DNA of 64,000 bases from Phocoena phocoena. Taxonomy: Eukaryota > Chordata > Mammalia > Artiodactyla > Phocoenidae. Both the position numbers and the translations under genes were made by a program. The notes beneath the pieces are model-generated. The model ran no database searches. It saw only the letters and a list, made by a program, of their open reading frames with translations, and was not told where the DNA came from. Where the stretch lies: contig NC_089238.1 of NCBI RefSeq assembly GCF_963924675.1, forward strand, positions 47,696,879 to 47,760,878, given 5' to 3'. Of the stretch, positions 23,505 through 34,690 are shown piece after piece. Numbering within the stretch: the first letter of the stretch is position 1; every line of letters starts with the position of its first letter.

Positions 23505-24021
23505 CGATGTTCATCATTCATTCAGCTTCATTCATTGAACACCTACAATATGGCAGAAACTATTTGACTATATGATGAATAAAATGAGCATTTTAAATGT
23601 TTAAGTAAAACACGCTGGTAGGTTAGAGGGAGACAGTAAACAAGCACATAATATGCTTCCAGGCACTGAGAAGTATTATGAAGGCAGATAGAGAGAGGAG
23701 CCCTGGTCTGTTTGAGATAAGCAGGTCAGCAAAGGCCTTCCTGAGGAGGTGATGTTGGGGCAGAGGCCTAAATTAAGTGAAGGAGGGAGTTCCCTCCTTC
23801 TAGGTTTCCCTAGAACCTGGAGTTCTAGGGAAAGAGCATTCCATGTACAAGGAACAACAGTGACAACAAAATGAAGCTTTTTTTTTTGCAGATATGAAGG
23901 AGCACCTCAGGTACCCAGAATAGAAAGAAGGCCAGGTGATCCAAAAAATGGAGAAGGTGAGAGAGTAAGGATAGGAAAAAAACTGTAGGCCATGGGTTTT
24001 GTTCTGAATGTAATGGGAAGC
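23505..24021 (-). mobile_element. L2 relic, first part
   Basis: 'catgttcatcattcattcag' and 'attgaacacctacaatatgg' are the reverse of an L2 3' end. 'aaggccttcctgaggaggtg', 'aaagagcattccatgtacaa' and 'taggccatgggttttgttct' continue in order. It is interrupted at 24021 by an LTR. Confidence 0.7.
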
Positions 24022-24444
24022 TGTGATGGTTAATTTTATGTGTGAACTTTGCTAGTCTGTGGTGCCAAATTGTTTGGCCAAACACTAGTCTAGATGTTGC
24101 TGTGAAGGTATCTTTTAGATGGGATTAACATTTAAATCAGTAGACTTTGAGTAAAACAGATTGTTCTCCATAATGCAGGTGGGCCTTGTCCAATCAGTTG
24201 AAAGCTTTAAGGGAAAAGATGGAGATTACCTGAAGAGGAAGGGATTCTTCCTCCACACTGAAACATAGAAATTTGCCTGAGCTTCCAGCCTTCAGACTCA
24301 AGACTACAACATCAGTTCTTGCTGGCAATTCCAGCCTGCTAGCCTACCCTGCAGGTTCTGGACTTGACACCTTCCACAACTTGATCAGTCCATTCCTTAA
24401 AATAAATCTTTCTCTCATCTCTGTCTCTTCATATATATATAAAT

Positions 24445-24475
<31 letters not shown>

Positions 24476-24536
24476 TACATGCATACATACATACATCCTA
24501 TTGGTTCTGTTTCTCTGGAGAACCCTGACTAATATA
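24022..24536 (+). mobile_element. ERVL-class-like solitary LTR inserted in L2
   Basis: 515 bp starting 'tgtgatggttaattttatgt' and ending 'gagaaccctgactaatata', with an AATAAA-type signal ('aaaataaatctttctc' near 24400) and TA/CA repeats near 24432-24497. The flanks share GAAGC at 24017-24021 and 24537-24541, a 5-bp duplication typical of ERVL/MaLR LTRs. No internal viral region is present. The subfamily is not assigned. Confidence 0.7.
24440..24472. repeat. (CA)n microsatellite within the LTR
   Basis: A pure CA run of about 30 bases, followed by a CATA run to about 24497. Confidence 0.95.
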
Positions 24537-24541
24537 GAAGC

Positions 24542-24975
24542 CATTTGACTTACTTGAGCAAGGGCATGGTATGGTCTGATTTACATTTCAAAAATCACTG
24601 TTACTTCAGGGAGGGAGAACTGACTCTTGGCAGCAAGAGGGAAGCAGAGAGACTAGCTAGAAGGCTGTTCTGGTCCTGTAGGTGAGACCTGACAGCGGCC
24701 TGGAAGTGATTAGAGGTCGCTGGTTTTGGAAAATATTTTGCAGGCTTTTTAAACAGATCAGATGAAGGGTGTGAGAGAAACAGATAAAGCTTACCTGTTG
24801 GGCCTGAGCAACTGTGTGAAGGGTGTGCTATTTATAAAGACAGTTCTGGAAGCCTGGATAAGGAACAGGTGTGCAGAGGTGGAAAAGGAGGGGAGGGAAG
24901 ATGTATTAAGGATCCAGAGTTTTATTTTGAGCACATTAATTTCATGTTGCCTGTTTGCTGTCCAAATGGAAACAT
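24542..24975 (-). mobile_element. L2 relic, second part
   Basis: Resumes the repeat broken at 24021: 'gggcatggtatggtctgatt', 'gaagcagagagactagctag', 'aagggtgtgagagaaacaga' and 'gttgggcctgagcaactgtg' follow in the expected order. Confidence 0.6.
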
Positions 24976-25004
24976 CAGTTAGAGCCTTAGATGCAGGCAT
25001 ATGC

Positions 25005-25212
25005 TGCTGTACAGTGGTAGTTAAGAGCACAGTCTGTGGAGCCAGAGCGTGAACCTCACTGTCTTGGTCTTTTAATCTTAAAAATGGGATGAGAGACATA
25101 CATTACTGATGTGACATGAGGATTAGATTAATCAACATGTGTAAGCTATTAGAATGTGCCTGATGATCACAGAAAAACTTATGTAAATGTTAGCTATTCT
25201 AATAGTCAGAGT
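25005..25212 (+). mobile_element. MIR SINE
   Basis: 'cagtggtagttaagagcaca' followed by 'gtctgtggagccagagcgtg' is the MIR head. 'gtgacatgaggattagatta', 'gaatgtgcctgatgatcaca' and 'aatgttagctattctaa' are the tail. The middle part (the 'cctcagtttcc' core) is partly deleted. Confidence 0.75.
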
Positions 25213-25519
25213 TTTATCTTTCTGGCTCATCAAATAAGTTCTTAGATTGAGGCAGGGGCCTGGGGAATGTCTCCCAAGCATCTTGCTTTGTATAGTTTTT
25301 GATTACTAGCTCAAAGAGGTCAAAAACACAAACAGGAATTGGGTGCCAATTGTTTGTCTTCCCTTTGCCTGGACGGCAAGCGCTTCTGGAATGATGACAT
25401 CAGAAAACTGTGCTTTAATAAAGCACACTTTTCTACCTGATTGCATCATCAGCTTGTCTGATGCAGCCGCACTCCCCCCAAATACCTCCTTGCCTTCTAT
25501 GCTTTCTTTCTCCATTGCA

Positions 25520-25680
25520 TATCACACCTTCTTATATACTGTACATGTCACACTTATTTGCTTATTTTCTGTCTCCTCTTGGTAGAATGTAAGCTCTAGG
25601 AGGGCAGGGATTTTTGACCATTTTTGTTCACCTGGAAGAGTGCCTAGCTCAGTCAGTACAGGAGGAGTGAATGATATTTC
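25520..25680 (+). mobile_element. L2 3' end
   Basis: 'agaatgtaagctctaggagg', 'gcagggatttttgaccattt' and 'agtgcctagctcagtcagta' match the L2 tail with its coupled 'gtaagctccatgagggcagg' phrase. Confidence 0.7.
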
Positions 25681-28580
25681 CTAGTGCTTATTGTTCCTTT
25701 TGTTTCTTATTCTATTTCTTCACATATTTTCCCATGAGAAAGGCACATCAAAAAGAAGGTTGCACATTAACATGGTTCTCTGGACCTTTATGATTTGTGC
25801 AGAATGTTAATTTTCATTGAAACAAACCTCATCTATGAAATGGAATTTCAGAGGAAGCCTCTGATGGCAGTTTCAGTTTTGACTTTGGAAATCAATTCTG
25901 GAATTGACATATAGTCTCCTGAAAGTGATGACACTTTTTTGCTGTTGGCTGTTCGCTCCGTTGCCCTGCCAGTCTAAGTGTGGGCATTAATACACTCCAG
26001 TTGCAGATTCTGATCACAGGTTTTTGCTCAGCAATGCTTGTCGATGAGAGGCATTGAGAGCCGTGCTGAGTGGAAGTTGATACGTGACCAAGTCAATCTA
26101 TGACTTGTGAGTCTTATTGTAAGTCCAAGACACTGTATTGATTCTGTAGAATGGACTGGAAACTGACTATCATCTCACAGAACCCTCTAACTTGCTCCTC
26201 ATCTGTTTATTCCCAAGGGAGCATTTGCATCACGCAGCTTTCTTCCAAAATCATTAGCTTTTATTTCCCTTTACATTCCATTGTGATTTTACCATACTTA
26301 TGAAAAGTGGACAAATGGATGTCTTTATTTAGCACAAAAGCATCGGTCCTGTTTTAATGTCAGCTTTTCAGAGGCAGCTAATTTTATCTTCTCTTAGTGC
26401 ATGGTTTTAGTACACAGATACTGTTTCCTTGGACAAACAGGCATTGTGTCAAAATAAATTTCATTTGACCTTACACTTCTTGTGCCAGCACTTATTATCA
26501 CCCTTAGCATATTGTATTGCAGGTAGTCTTACAAAATATTTTAAAATTATCCTGATCAAATTAATATTATAGCTGTTGTCTCGTTTCTCATTGTGATTGT
26601 ACCAACCAGCACATCATGGAACATAATTGGAGTTCAACAAATGATGGTTGAAGTGAGTTAAATATTAATTCCTGAGGCTACATGGGAAGGGGCATTGCCA
26701 TTGTGCTGCTTTCAGATTTCCCTTTTATCTATAGAATGAATGATAGGCTGAAATAGGACTCCTCATCAGCTTTTCTCTTTGTCCTTGAAAGTGGATGTAG
26801 ACTGGACCTCAAGGAAAAAAACCCATTTCTGAACTAGGTTACGATCCTTTTGTGCCTCTGAATTCTAAGCATGTTTTATGTCATTGGAGGATGGTTATTC
26901 CAATGACTGACTAAAATTATAGAACATCCGTTCTAGCTGGAAGGAAGCCTCTAATTCTGCTAGAGAATGTTCATTATATAGATAAGTAGTGGGGACTGAG
27001 AATTTAGGGACTTACTTCAGACCTCAGAGCTGTCAGCTCATGTGGGAAGGAAATTCATAGCTCCTGTGCTCTACCATGATATTAGACCTTGATTTGGAGG
27101 TAGTTACTTGATTTCCTGGGCACTTATCTAAGGCAGAACATTGTGAAGAAAGCCTGCATTCTTTTTCAGAGATGACTAGATGCTCCCACTGAAGCCCGCC
27201 GGGCAGGGAAGTTAGTCTGTGAGTTTGGTTTCTGCAGAACACATGCTGAATCACTTTCTCAAGGCTGTTGGTACTCAGAATTGTCCTACCATCACCCAGG
27301 TCTTTGCTGTTTTTAGTTCACCTGAGGGGGAAAAAATTGAACTGAGCAACAGAAGATATGTGGACAATATAAAAAAAAAATCAAATAAACATTTTCCTCC
27401 CCTGAGGCTAAAAGGAAAGAGAAGGATTCAAATAAAACCTTCTAAGAATAATGATTCATTTATAATAAATGTCATATCCCTTGCCTTGGCTCTATGATGT
27501 CATTACTATTATTTATATAATATTCTGGACTGTGCAACCTGTACTGCTGATGCTGCTTCAAAGGGTGGGGTGCCTCACAGCTACTGTTATATGTCAATAT
27601 AGCCATTTTATTTATACACAAATAAATGAGCTTATTATATAGTATAAGTGATAAGTGCAAAGAAGAAAAATAAGGGAGGAAAGGAGGAGAGGTAATCTTG
27701 ATGATAGGTGAGTAGCCTTAGACAGCCATAGGGATTTATTTTAAATACACTTTCCAGGTTTGCAAGTTATGTCCTAAACAGCAGCGTATGGAACAGATGC
27801 AGGTAAAGCCACCAGCACTAAGAAAATGGGGTCACAGCCATGGAGACGAGACATTCGCCCCTTTTACATGCACTTGGTCTTAATGCAGATTGTGCAAAAA
27901 TAAATGAATACGTAATCAGACCCCATTTTCTTTAACTGAATTATCATTTATTTTTATTAGTATGTAGAAAGGATTCAGACATAAGAAAGAATATCTATTG
28001 GCTTTATTTTTCAATACAAAAGCCAAATCGTTGTACGAGATTTTAATAGATTCAAGTGGTAGATCAATTAACAAATTGTCTAATTTAAATCTATTTAACT
28101 TTAAAGAGGAATCCTTCCTTCCCCTTGTTTTTGTTTATTTAGTCATTAATATATTTTTTTGGTCTTAAATTGAAGTCATTTTGAAGCACCTTTCCTGGAC
28201 GTGATCAATACCAAGAGTTATTGCTATGTTCTCTCACCTTTTTCATTTTATGATAACATTAATGGTTCACAAAAGGGCTGTATTTTGCAGGTGTTGGGCA
28301 TGAATATTGGAGAATATAAATATAGAATTGGATGCTTTGCAGAGACTCTGCAGCTGGAGGGATGACAAGGCTGGTCTTCTCTGAGGAACAGAGTCTAAGT
28401 GACACCATTCAGGTGTCCACCAAATCTGAGAGGCTAAAAATCCAGTGCAAGTGGAAATGATAACCTTTGTGCATGTGACAGTGACTTTCTCTGCATGATA
28501 ATGGGGAAGAAGAGGAGAGAGCCTAAAAATACTGCAGCAATAAGACACTCAATATATGGACCTAAAGACCTTCTTGCAGT
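25681..28580. other. Long repeat-poor stretch, no gene recognised
   Basis: About 2.9 kb in which I find no SINE, L1, LTR or DNA-transposon signature except a possible L2-like tail near 26615-26650. Short open frames (27033-27254, 27219-27497, 28267-28548) show no domain. It could be unique intergenic or intronic sequence, possibly with conserved non-coding parts, but conservation cannot be judged from one genome. Confidence 0.4.
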
Positions 28581-28581
28581 G

Positions 28582-29128
28582 GTGTGGTAGGCAGAATAAT
28601 GGCCCTCTTAAAGATGTCCATGCTCTAATCCCTGGAACCTGTGAATATATTACCTTCCATGGCAAAAGGAACTTCAAAGATGTGATTAAGGGTATGTACC
28701 TTGAGATGTGGACCTTATTCTGGATTATTCAGGTGGACCCAATCTAATCTGGCTTGGTCACAGAGAGAAGCAATGGAAGAAGAGGGAAAGATTCAGAGTA
28801 TGAGGAGGACTCACCATTGCTGCCTTTAAAGATAGAGGAAGGGGGCAATGAGCCAAGGAGTGTGGACATCCTATGAGGCTGGAAATGGCCCTCAGTTGAT
28901 TGCCAGGAGGGAAACAGAGATCTTGGTTCTACAAATACAGGAACTGAAACACTGGTAACCTGTATGACCATGGAAAAGGATCTTCCCCTAGAGCCTCCAG
29001 AAAGGAACATAGTCCTTCCAATACCTTAATTATAGCTGGATGAGACCCATATCAGTTGTCTGACCTACAAAACTGTAGGCCACTATGTTTGTGGTTATTT
29101 GTTAGAGTGGTGATAGGAAACTAATATA
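28582..29128 (+). mobile_element. MLT1-type MaLR LTR
   Basis: 'gtggtaggcagaataatggc', 'atgctctaatccctggaacc', 'acttcaaagatgtgattaag', 'ttattctggattattcaggt', then 'gttagagtggtgataggaaa' and the end CTAATATA. Collinear with MLT1 over about 545 bp. Confidence 0.85.
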
Positions 29129-29623
29129 AATGTTGGCGAATGAATGAAAAACATTAAGAGTGGAGTCTTCTTTGGGTCCATCAGTTTCAGCACTTGGAAC
29201 GAGCTGCTACGTGGAGTAGGCGAAGCTGTATTTGCTCTTACATTTGAAAACACCCATTATTGACAGCTCAGGAAAACATTCAGGTCAGTTAAAATAATGA
29301 ATAAAGGGCACATCTACACAAGAGTCAGACTTGTTATATGTTACCACAGAAGATAACTTTTCATTTTCACACAGGCCTAGGAGATAGGAGAGATAGCTTT
29401 TTTGTTGAGGTCTTAAAAAATAATTTCCAACTTATTTTGGTGAACTATTTCTCTTTTTGTTTCTGGGTAAAGGGTCAACTGAAATTGCTCAAGCTTCTTA
29501 TAACAATCAATCATTTGTCATGGAAAAATGATGTAGCCAGCAATTAGGTCAAGTTTTATACCAACTTCTTTGCTTTTACTCTGCAATTAATTGAATCTTT
29601 TACAATAGCAGTGCTTGAGTATA
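29129..29623. other. Unassigned stretch
   Basis: Nothing recognisable. Confidence 0.4.
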
Positions 29624-29875
29624 TAGTTGACCCTTGAGCAGCCTGGGGGAATCAGGGGCGCCAACCTTCTGTGTAGTTGAAAATCTGTGTATAATTTATA
29701 GTCAACCCTTCAAATTCATGGTTCCTTCACACACACAGCTTCTCTGTATATATGGTTTCGCACCTTCTGCTTCAACCAACTCAGATGGTGTAGTACTGTA
29801 GGACTTACTATTGAAAACAATCCACAGGTAAGTGGACCTGTGCAGTTCAAACCCGTGTCGTTCAGGGTCAACTCT
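29624..29875 (+). mobile_element. MER2-like Tigger non-autonomous element
   Basis: Left end 'agttgacccttgagcagcct', right end 'gtcgttcagggtcaact', approximate inverses of each other. The interior 'aggggcgccaaccttctgtg' and 'gaaaatctgtgtataattta' match the MER2/Tigger type. A TA target fits the left edge ('tatatag'). Confidence 0.8.
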
Positions 29876-30346
29876 TACCTTTTTAGCTCACTTACTTTTG
29901 GTTCAACTTCTCTCCTTCTCCCTGGCCGCCTTCTTAGGGCTCGTTGAGCACCAGCTACTTGTTATTAGGACCCTGTGTTGGGGATCCTCCTGAGCATGGA
30001 GAACTCTATCCATGTGTACTCAGGACTCACATAGATATGTAACATGGAGGCACAGGGGCGTTCCGATGGACCATGCCTGGATCATACCTAGGTTTAAATT
30101 GTATTGAAATTTCACTAGTTCAAAATATGATTTCCTTTTTTCAGAATTCAGATTGCTCAGAGAGGCAGGGTCTGAGTCCATAAAAATTATACATATGCAG
30201 ACAGGCCTTGTGAGGTCCATCCTGCATTGATATAGACTCCTTAATAGGATTAAACTGTTGTGTTTGTGCCTGTGTGTTGTTTTGGGTGTGTGTACAAGCC
30301 AGTCAGATCTTTTCCTCCTTAACCCCAGGCAGAGCATTTCAGACCT
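29876..30346. other. Unassigned stretch
   Basis: No gene or repeat recognised. Confidence 0.4.
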
Positions 30347-30742
30347 GTTGTGGACTGAGTCGTGCCCCTGCCCCCCAATTCTTATATTGAAACCCTAATC
30401 CCCAATGAGACTATATTTGAAGATAGGGTCTCTAAGGGGGTAATTAAGGTTAAATGAGCTCATAAGAGTAGGGTTCTATATGATAGGACTAATGTCCTTG
30501 TAAGAAGAAGAGATACTAGAGTTCTCTCTCTCTCTCCCAGCACTCACAGAGGAAAGACCAAATGATGACACAGCAAGAATGAGGCTTTTATAAGTCAGGA
30601 AGAGTGATCTCACTAGAAACCCAATTTACCGGCACCTTGATCATGGACTTCTAGCCTCCAGAATTGTGAGAAAATAAATTTCTGTTGTTTAAGCCCTCCA
30701 GCCTCTGGTATTTTGTCATAGAAGCCTTGGCAGATTAATACA
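30347..30742 (+). mobile_element. MST/MLT1-type MaLR LTR
   Basis: 'gttgtggactgagtcgtgcc', 'gaaaccctaatccccaatga', 'gactaatgtccttgtaagaa', 'accttgatcatggacttcta', 'cagaattgtgagaaaataaa' and the end ATTAATACA follow the MaLR order. Confidence 0.85.
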
Positions 30743-31349
30743 AGACCACTTCAGGAGTCTGCATTTCATCCTGGGAAGTCCTTGAGGCAAATTAAGCTTG
30801 GGACATGTGGCATCGTCCATTTTACATTTGAAAGCAAATATCTCTGGCTCTTGTGTAAAAAATGACATGAAAAAGGAAGGAAAGAATGGAAGTGGAAAGT
30901 TAGCTGAGAGGCTACTGTACTGGTCCACTCAAGAGGCAATGACATTCTTTAAGATTTGACGATGTAAAGCAAAAATGACAACTCTAAATTGTGCCGTTTA
31001 TAACATACCCGACTTGTGCAGTTTATAACACATGAAGATAGAATATGTATCACAACAATAGCCAAAGAGTGGGGATTTAAGGTTAATAGACTTACACTGT
31101 TGAAAATTTATACATTTCATGTCAGGTGGTACACTATTAACACTGAATTGATTGTGATAATTTTATTATTCATAATGTAACCTCTAAGTTAACATGAAAA
31201 AGGTGCAAAGATATATAGCTAAAAAGCCAATAAAGTAACTTAAATGAAATACTAAGCGTATTTCATTAGCTCAAAATGAGGCAGAAAAGAAGGTATAGAG
31301 AAAAGAAAAACAGATGAGATAATTAGAAATCAAACAGCAAAATGGTAAA
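30743..31349. other. Unassigned AT-rich stretch
   Basis: Nothing recognisable. Confidence 0.4.
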
Positions 31350-32460
31350 CCAAAATCAAGCTATATCTAAAGTTATATTTAATGTAAGTGGAATGAATAT
31401 GCCAGTTAAATGACAGAGATTGTCAAGCAGGAGGAAAAAGAAAGAAGCAAGATCCAATTAAATCCTATCTACAAAAACATACTTTAATTATGAAAACTAG
31501 TAAAGAGTGACAGCAAAAGGATGGGAAAAGATATGCCATGCAGACAATAAACATGAGAAAGATGCAATAGCTATATTAATATTAGAAAATAGACCTCAAG
31601 ATAAGACTATTGATAAAGAGGGACATTTTATCATGAAAAAATGCCAGCTCATCACAAAGACATAACAATTATTAATACATATGTGCCTAATAATAGAACT
31701 TCAAAATACATGAAGCAAAAATAGTTAAGATTAAAGGGAAAATAGATAATTGCACAATCATAGTTGGAGATATTCACGTCATCTTAATAATTAATACAAC
31801 ACTTAGACCAAAAAAAATCAATAGAATGGATGACATGATCAGCACTAGCAACCTCCTTGATCTAATTGATGCTTAATAAAACACAATGTTCTATAACTAG
31901 AGTACACATTCTTTTCAAGTGACATGGAACTTTCAAGATATATAATATACTGAGCCATAAAATAAATCTCAAAAAGTGTAAATTGGTCTCCCTATTTGGA
32001 AGTACCTATTAAAGCTAAACTTACATCTGCCCTATGGACCAGTATACCTATTCGTAGTGCATACCACAGAGAACTGAATCCACCAAAAGACAAGTACAGG
32101 ATTATCCACAGCAGTGTTATTCAAAATATCCCAGTCCTAAAAAGCAGCTAAATGCCCATCCACAGGAGAATGGAGACATTGTGGTATCTTCATATAAAAG
32201 AATGTAACAGAAAGAAAAATGAACTTTTGCTACACAGGACAATATGGATGAGTCTCACAGATGTAATGAAAAGCTCAAGAATCCAGTTATAAATCTAGTC
32301 AATAATGTATGATTTCATTTATGTGAAGTTCAAGAACAGGCAAAACTAATCAACAGTTATAGAAGGCAGAAGAGTTGGAGTAGCTGTTACTTCTTGGTAT
32401 GGTAGATATTACCTGGGAAGGACACATGGGAACATTCTACATGCTGACAACATATGTCTT
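31350..32460 (+). mobile_element. Old L1 relic: ORF2 endonuclease part joined to 3' end
   Basis: 31350-31980 follows the ORF2 N-terminal half at low identity: 'ataagactattgataaagag', 'attaatacatatgtgcctaa', 'atagttggagatattcacgt' (the 'GDFN' region) and 'gtacacattcttttcaagtg'. Near 31990 it jumps to the 3' part ('cagcagtgttattcaaaata', 'ccatccacaggagaatggag'), so the RT region is deleted. Riddled with stops. Confidence 0.7.
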
Positions 32461-33124
32461 ATACAGGTGGGAGTTAAGGCCACGTCAAAACAACTGACTG
32501 GTCTGGTTCAAGAGGCCTTATGAGTCATAAGGACCCTGGTTTTCCAATCAACATTCCTAGGAGATGATCCCCAAAAGTAGAACTGGTAGGTCATCTCCAC
32601 CCCTCCCCCAATGCATTATTGCCAAATCTGATGACTTGAACTTTGTGCTCCCTTGGAAAGAAGCTTGCAAACAGGTGGTCCTTGTACCAACTATATAAAG
32701 AGATCTTCTTGAGGAGATTACTGATTGAATCAGTCCTGCAATGAGACCTTTTGATTGACCTAAAAATACAAATTGTTTAGAACTCTTTTAGAAGCACTTA
32801 CCATAAACTGATATACTGATTAATCTTTGAAATGTGGCCTTTGATGGGCAAAACTGTTTGGCCAGTTGAAGTTCTTGTGAACTTGTGAAAAAATGTTTGT
32901 CTTTGAAAGCATTTCCTACTTTTCATATCTTTCCTTCCATTAGCTGCCTCTTCCTGACTTCCCTCCCTGTTATTGCAGTAGGAAGCATCTCTTCACACGA
33001 GCCCAGACATGCCTGGGCAGCCTTGCATAAAAACTTTTGATAGAAAGGGATCGTGCATTGTTATTTTCCCAGGGTGCCATAGCTTTAGGGACATCAAGTA
33101 AGTGTCATATACATGGACCTGTGT
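32461..33124. other. Unassigned stretch
   Basis: Nothing recognisable. Confidence 0.4.
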
Positions 33125-33353
33125 TAGAATAGCATGTGCTAGTATAAGAAGTGTAGGAGTCAGACCTCAGTTTAAGCAGTGGCTTTGGTACTCAGTAGCT
33201 GTGCAATGTTAGGCAAGTTACTAAAACTCTCTGAGTTTCAGTTTCCTTGTCTGTAAAATGCAATTAATGATCATTGCCTCATAGGATTATTCTGAGGTTA
33301 AACATCTAGAATGGTGTCTGGCATATTGTAAGGGCTCAATAAACAGTGGTATT
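33125..33353 (+). mobile_element. MIR SINE
   Basis: 'tcagtagctgtgcaatgtta', 'ggcaagttactaaaactctc', 'tgagtttcagtttccttgtc', 'tgtaaaatgcaattaatgat' and 'gtgtctggcatattgtaagg' follow the MIR core and tail. A SINE inserted right at its end. Confidence 0.85.
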
Positions 33354-33578
33354 TAAAAAAATATTTATTTATTTGGCTGCGCCCGTTCTTAGTTGAGGCA
33401 CGTGGGATCTTTGTTGTGGCACGTGGGATCTTTGTTGCGGCATGCAGAATCTTTATAGTTGTGGCATGCCAACTCTTAGTTGCAGCATGTGGGATCTAGT
33501 TCCCTGACCAGGGATCGAACCCAGGCCCCCTGCATTGGGAGCGCAGAGTCTTAACCACTGGACCACCAGGGAAGTCCC
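33354..33578 (-). mobile_element. CHR-type SINE, short divergent form, reverse
   Basis: A/T-rich tail 'aaaaaatatttatttatttg', repeated 'gcacgtgggatctttgttg' phrases, reversed B-box 'gggatcgaacccagg' and head 'accaccagggaagtccc'. Target-site duplication AACARTGGTATT at 33342-33353 and 33579-33590. Confidence 0.93.
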
Positions 33579-33590
33579 AACAATGGTATT

Positions 33591-34474
33591 ATTATTTCAT
33601 GATGATGATAATGCTGCTGCTTCTGCTGACATTAAATTTAGTGGTATTCTGACCTCTTCCCTCTATAAATATAGGCAAAAACATCACACAGTTATGTATA
33701 ATTAATGAGTTCTTTTGCTCTTTACTTTCTGGATAATGGGACTTATCAATTCTTCATAAAGCACTTTGGATTCTGGAGCTAAAACTCTAAAGAGGTCTAA
33801 TGACTAAATAAAATTTAAATGCCCTTAGTACTTTATGTAATTATCACAGAGTGCCAGAGTGATATTTGAAAAATAAATAAATTGAGTTGGCTATTTTGTT
33901 CTCTTTAAGATTTCTACCAAGATGTTAACAGACAGAAAGCCAGTAAAAATACTGTATGAAATTTATTTTTGTTTTAATTTTTTCAAATCCCACGTTGCTT
34001 AGCACAGGAGGATGTGACTGTAAGAGAGTTTCAGCATAGTTCATTAGCTTTTAGAATAAGAGCTTTGTGAATTACCTAATTACACTCAACCTTGGTGCTC
34101 TTGACATTCTGCACAATCACTGTAGAACAGTTCATGTGTGGCATGTGTACCCTATAGTTTAATCTGACACAGTCATTTTTTCTTAATGAATCGGGAGTTT
34201 AGGGCCCATTGTACAAATAATTGGCTTGGAAGTGGAAAGCATTTTTCTCTTCTTAAATAACAATATTGCACTTATACAGTGTAGATTGGGAAGGAGCTGG
34301 GAAGAGAGTACAGGGGACTATTGTCAAATAATAAAATGATTAATATATATTTGTGATTAACTTCCCACTATTATCATCGGTGAGAGAGAAGATGGAATGA
34401 CAAAGAGAAAATGGTATGAATTATATAGGTCTATTTGAAAGAAGCAGGAATTTGATTCAAGTGAAACAAGGGCT
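33591..34474. other. Unassigned AT-rich stretch
   Basis: Nothing recognisable. Confidence 0.4.
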
Positions 34475-34690
34475 ATGGTTTATTTATTATTATTTAATCT
34501 GTGCAGGAAACTAAGTGTTTTACATATATTCTCAGATTTAATCCTTCGTTGCCCCTGTGAGGAGGTGCTTTATGGAAAACACCATATTTTTTCATCAAGC
34601 ATTGACCACTTATGTGCCAGACATTGTGCAGGACATTGGGACTTCACCAATGGCTAAGACATGTTTTCTGCAATCTCACAGAGAGGGTGG
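34475..34690 (-). mobile_element. MIR and L2-like relics, reverse
   Basis: 'taagtgttttacatatattc' and 'gatttaatccttcgttgccc' resemble reverse MIR. 'gcattgaccacttatgtgcc' and 'agacattgtgcaggacattg' resemble a reverse L2 tail. Short and decayed. Confidence 0.45.
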
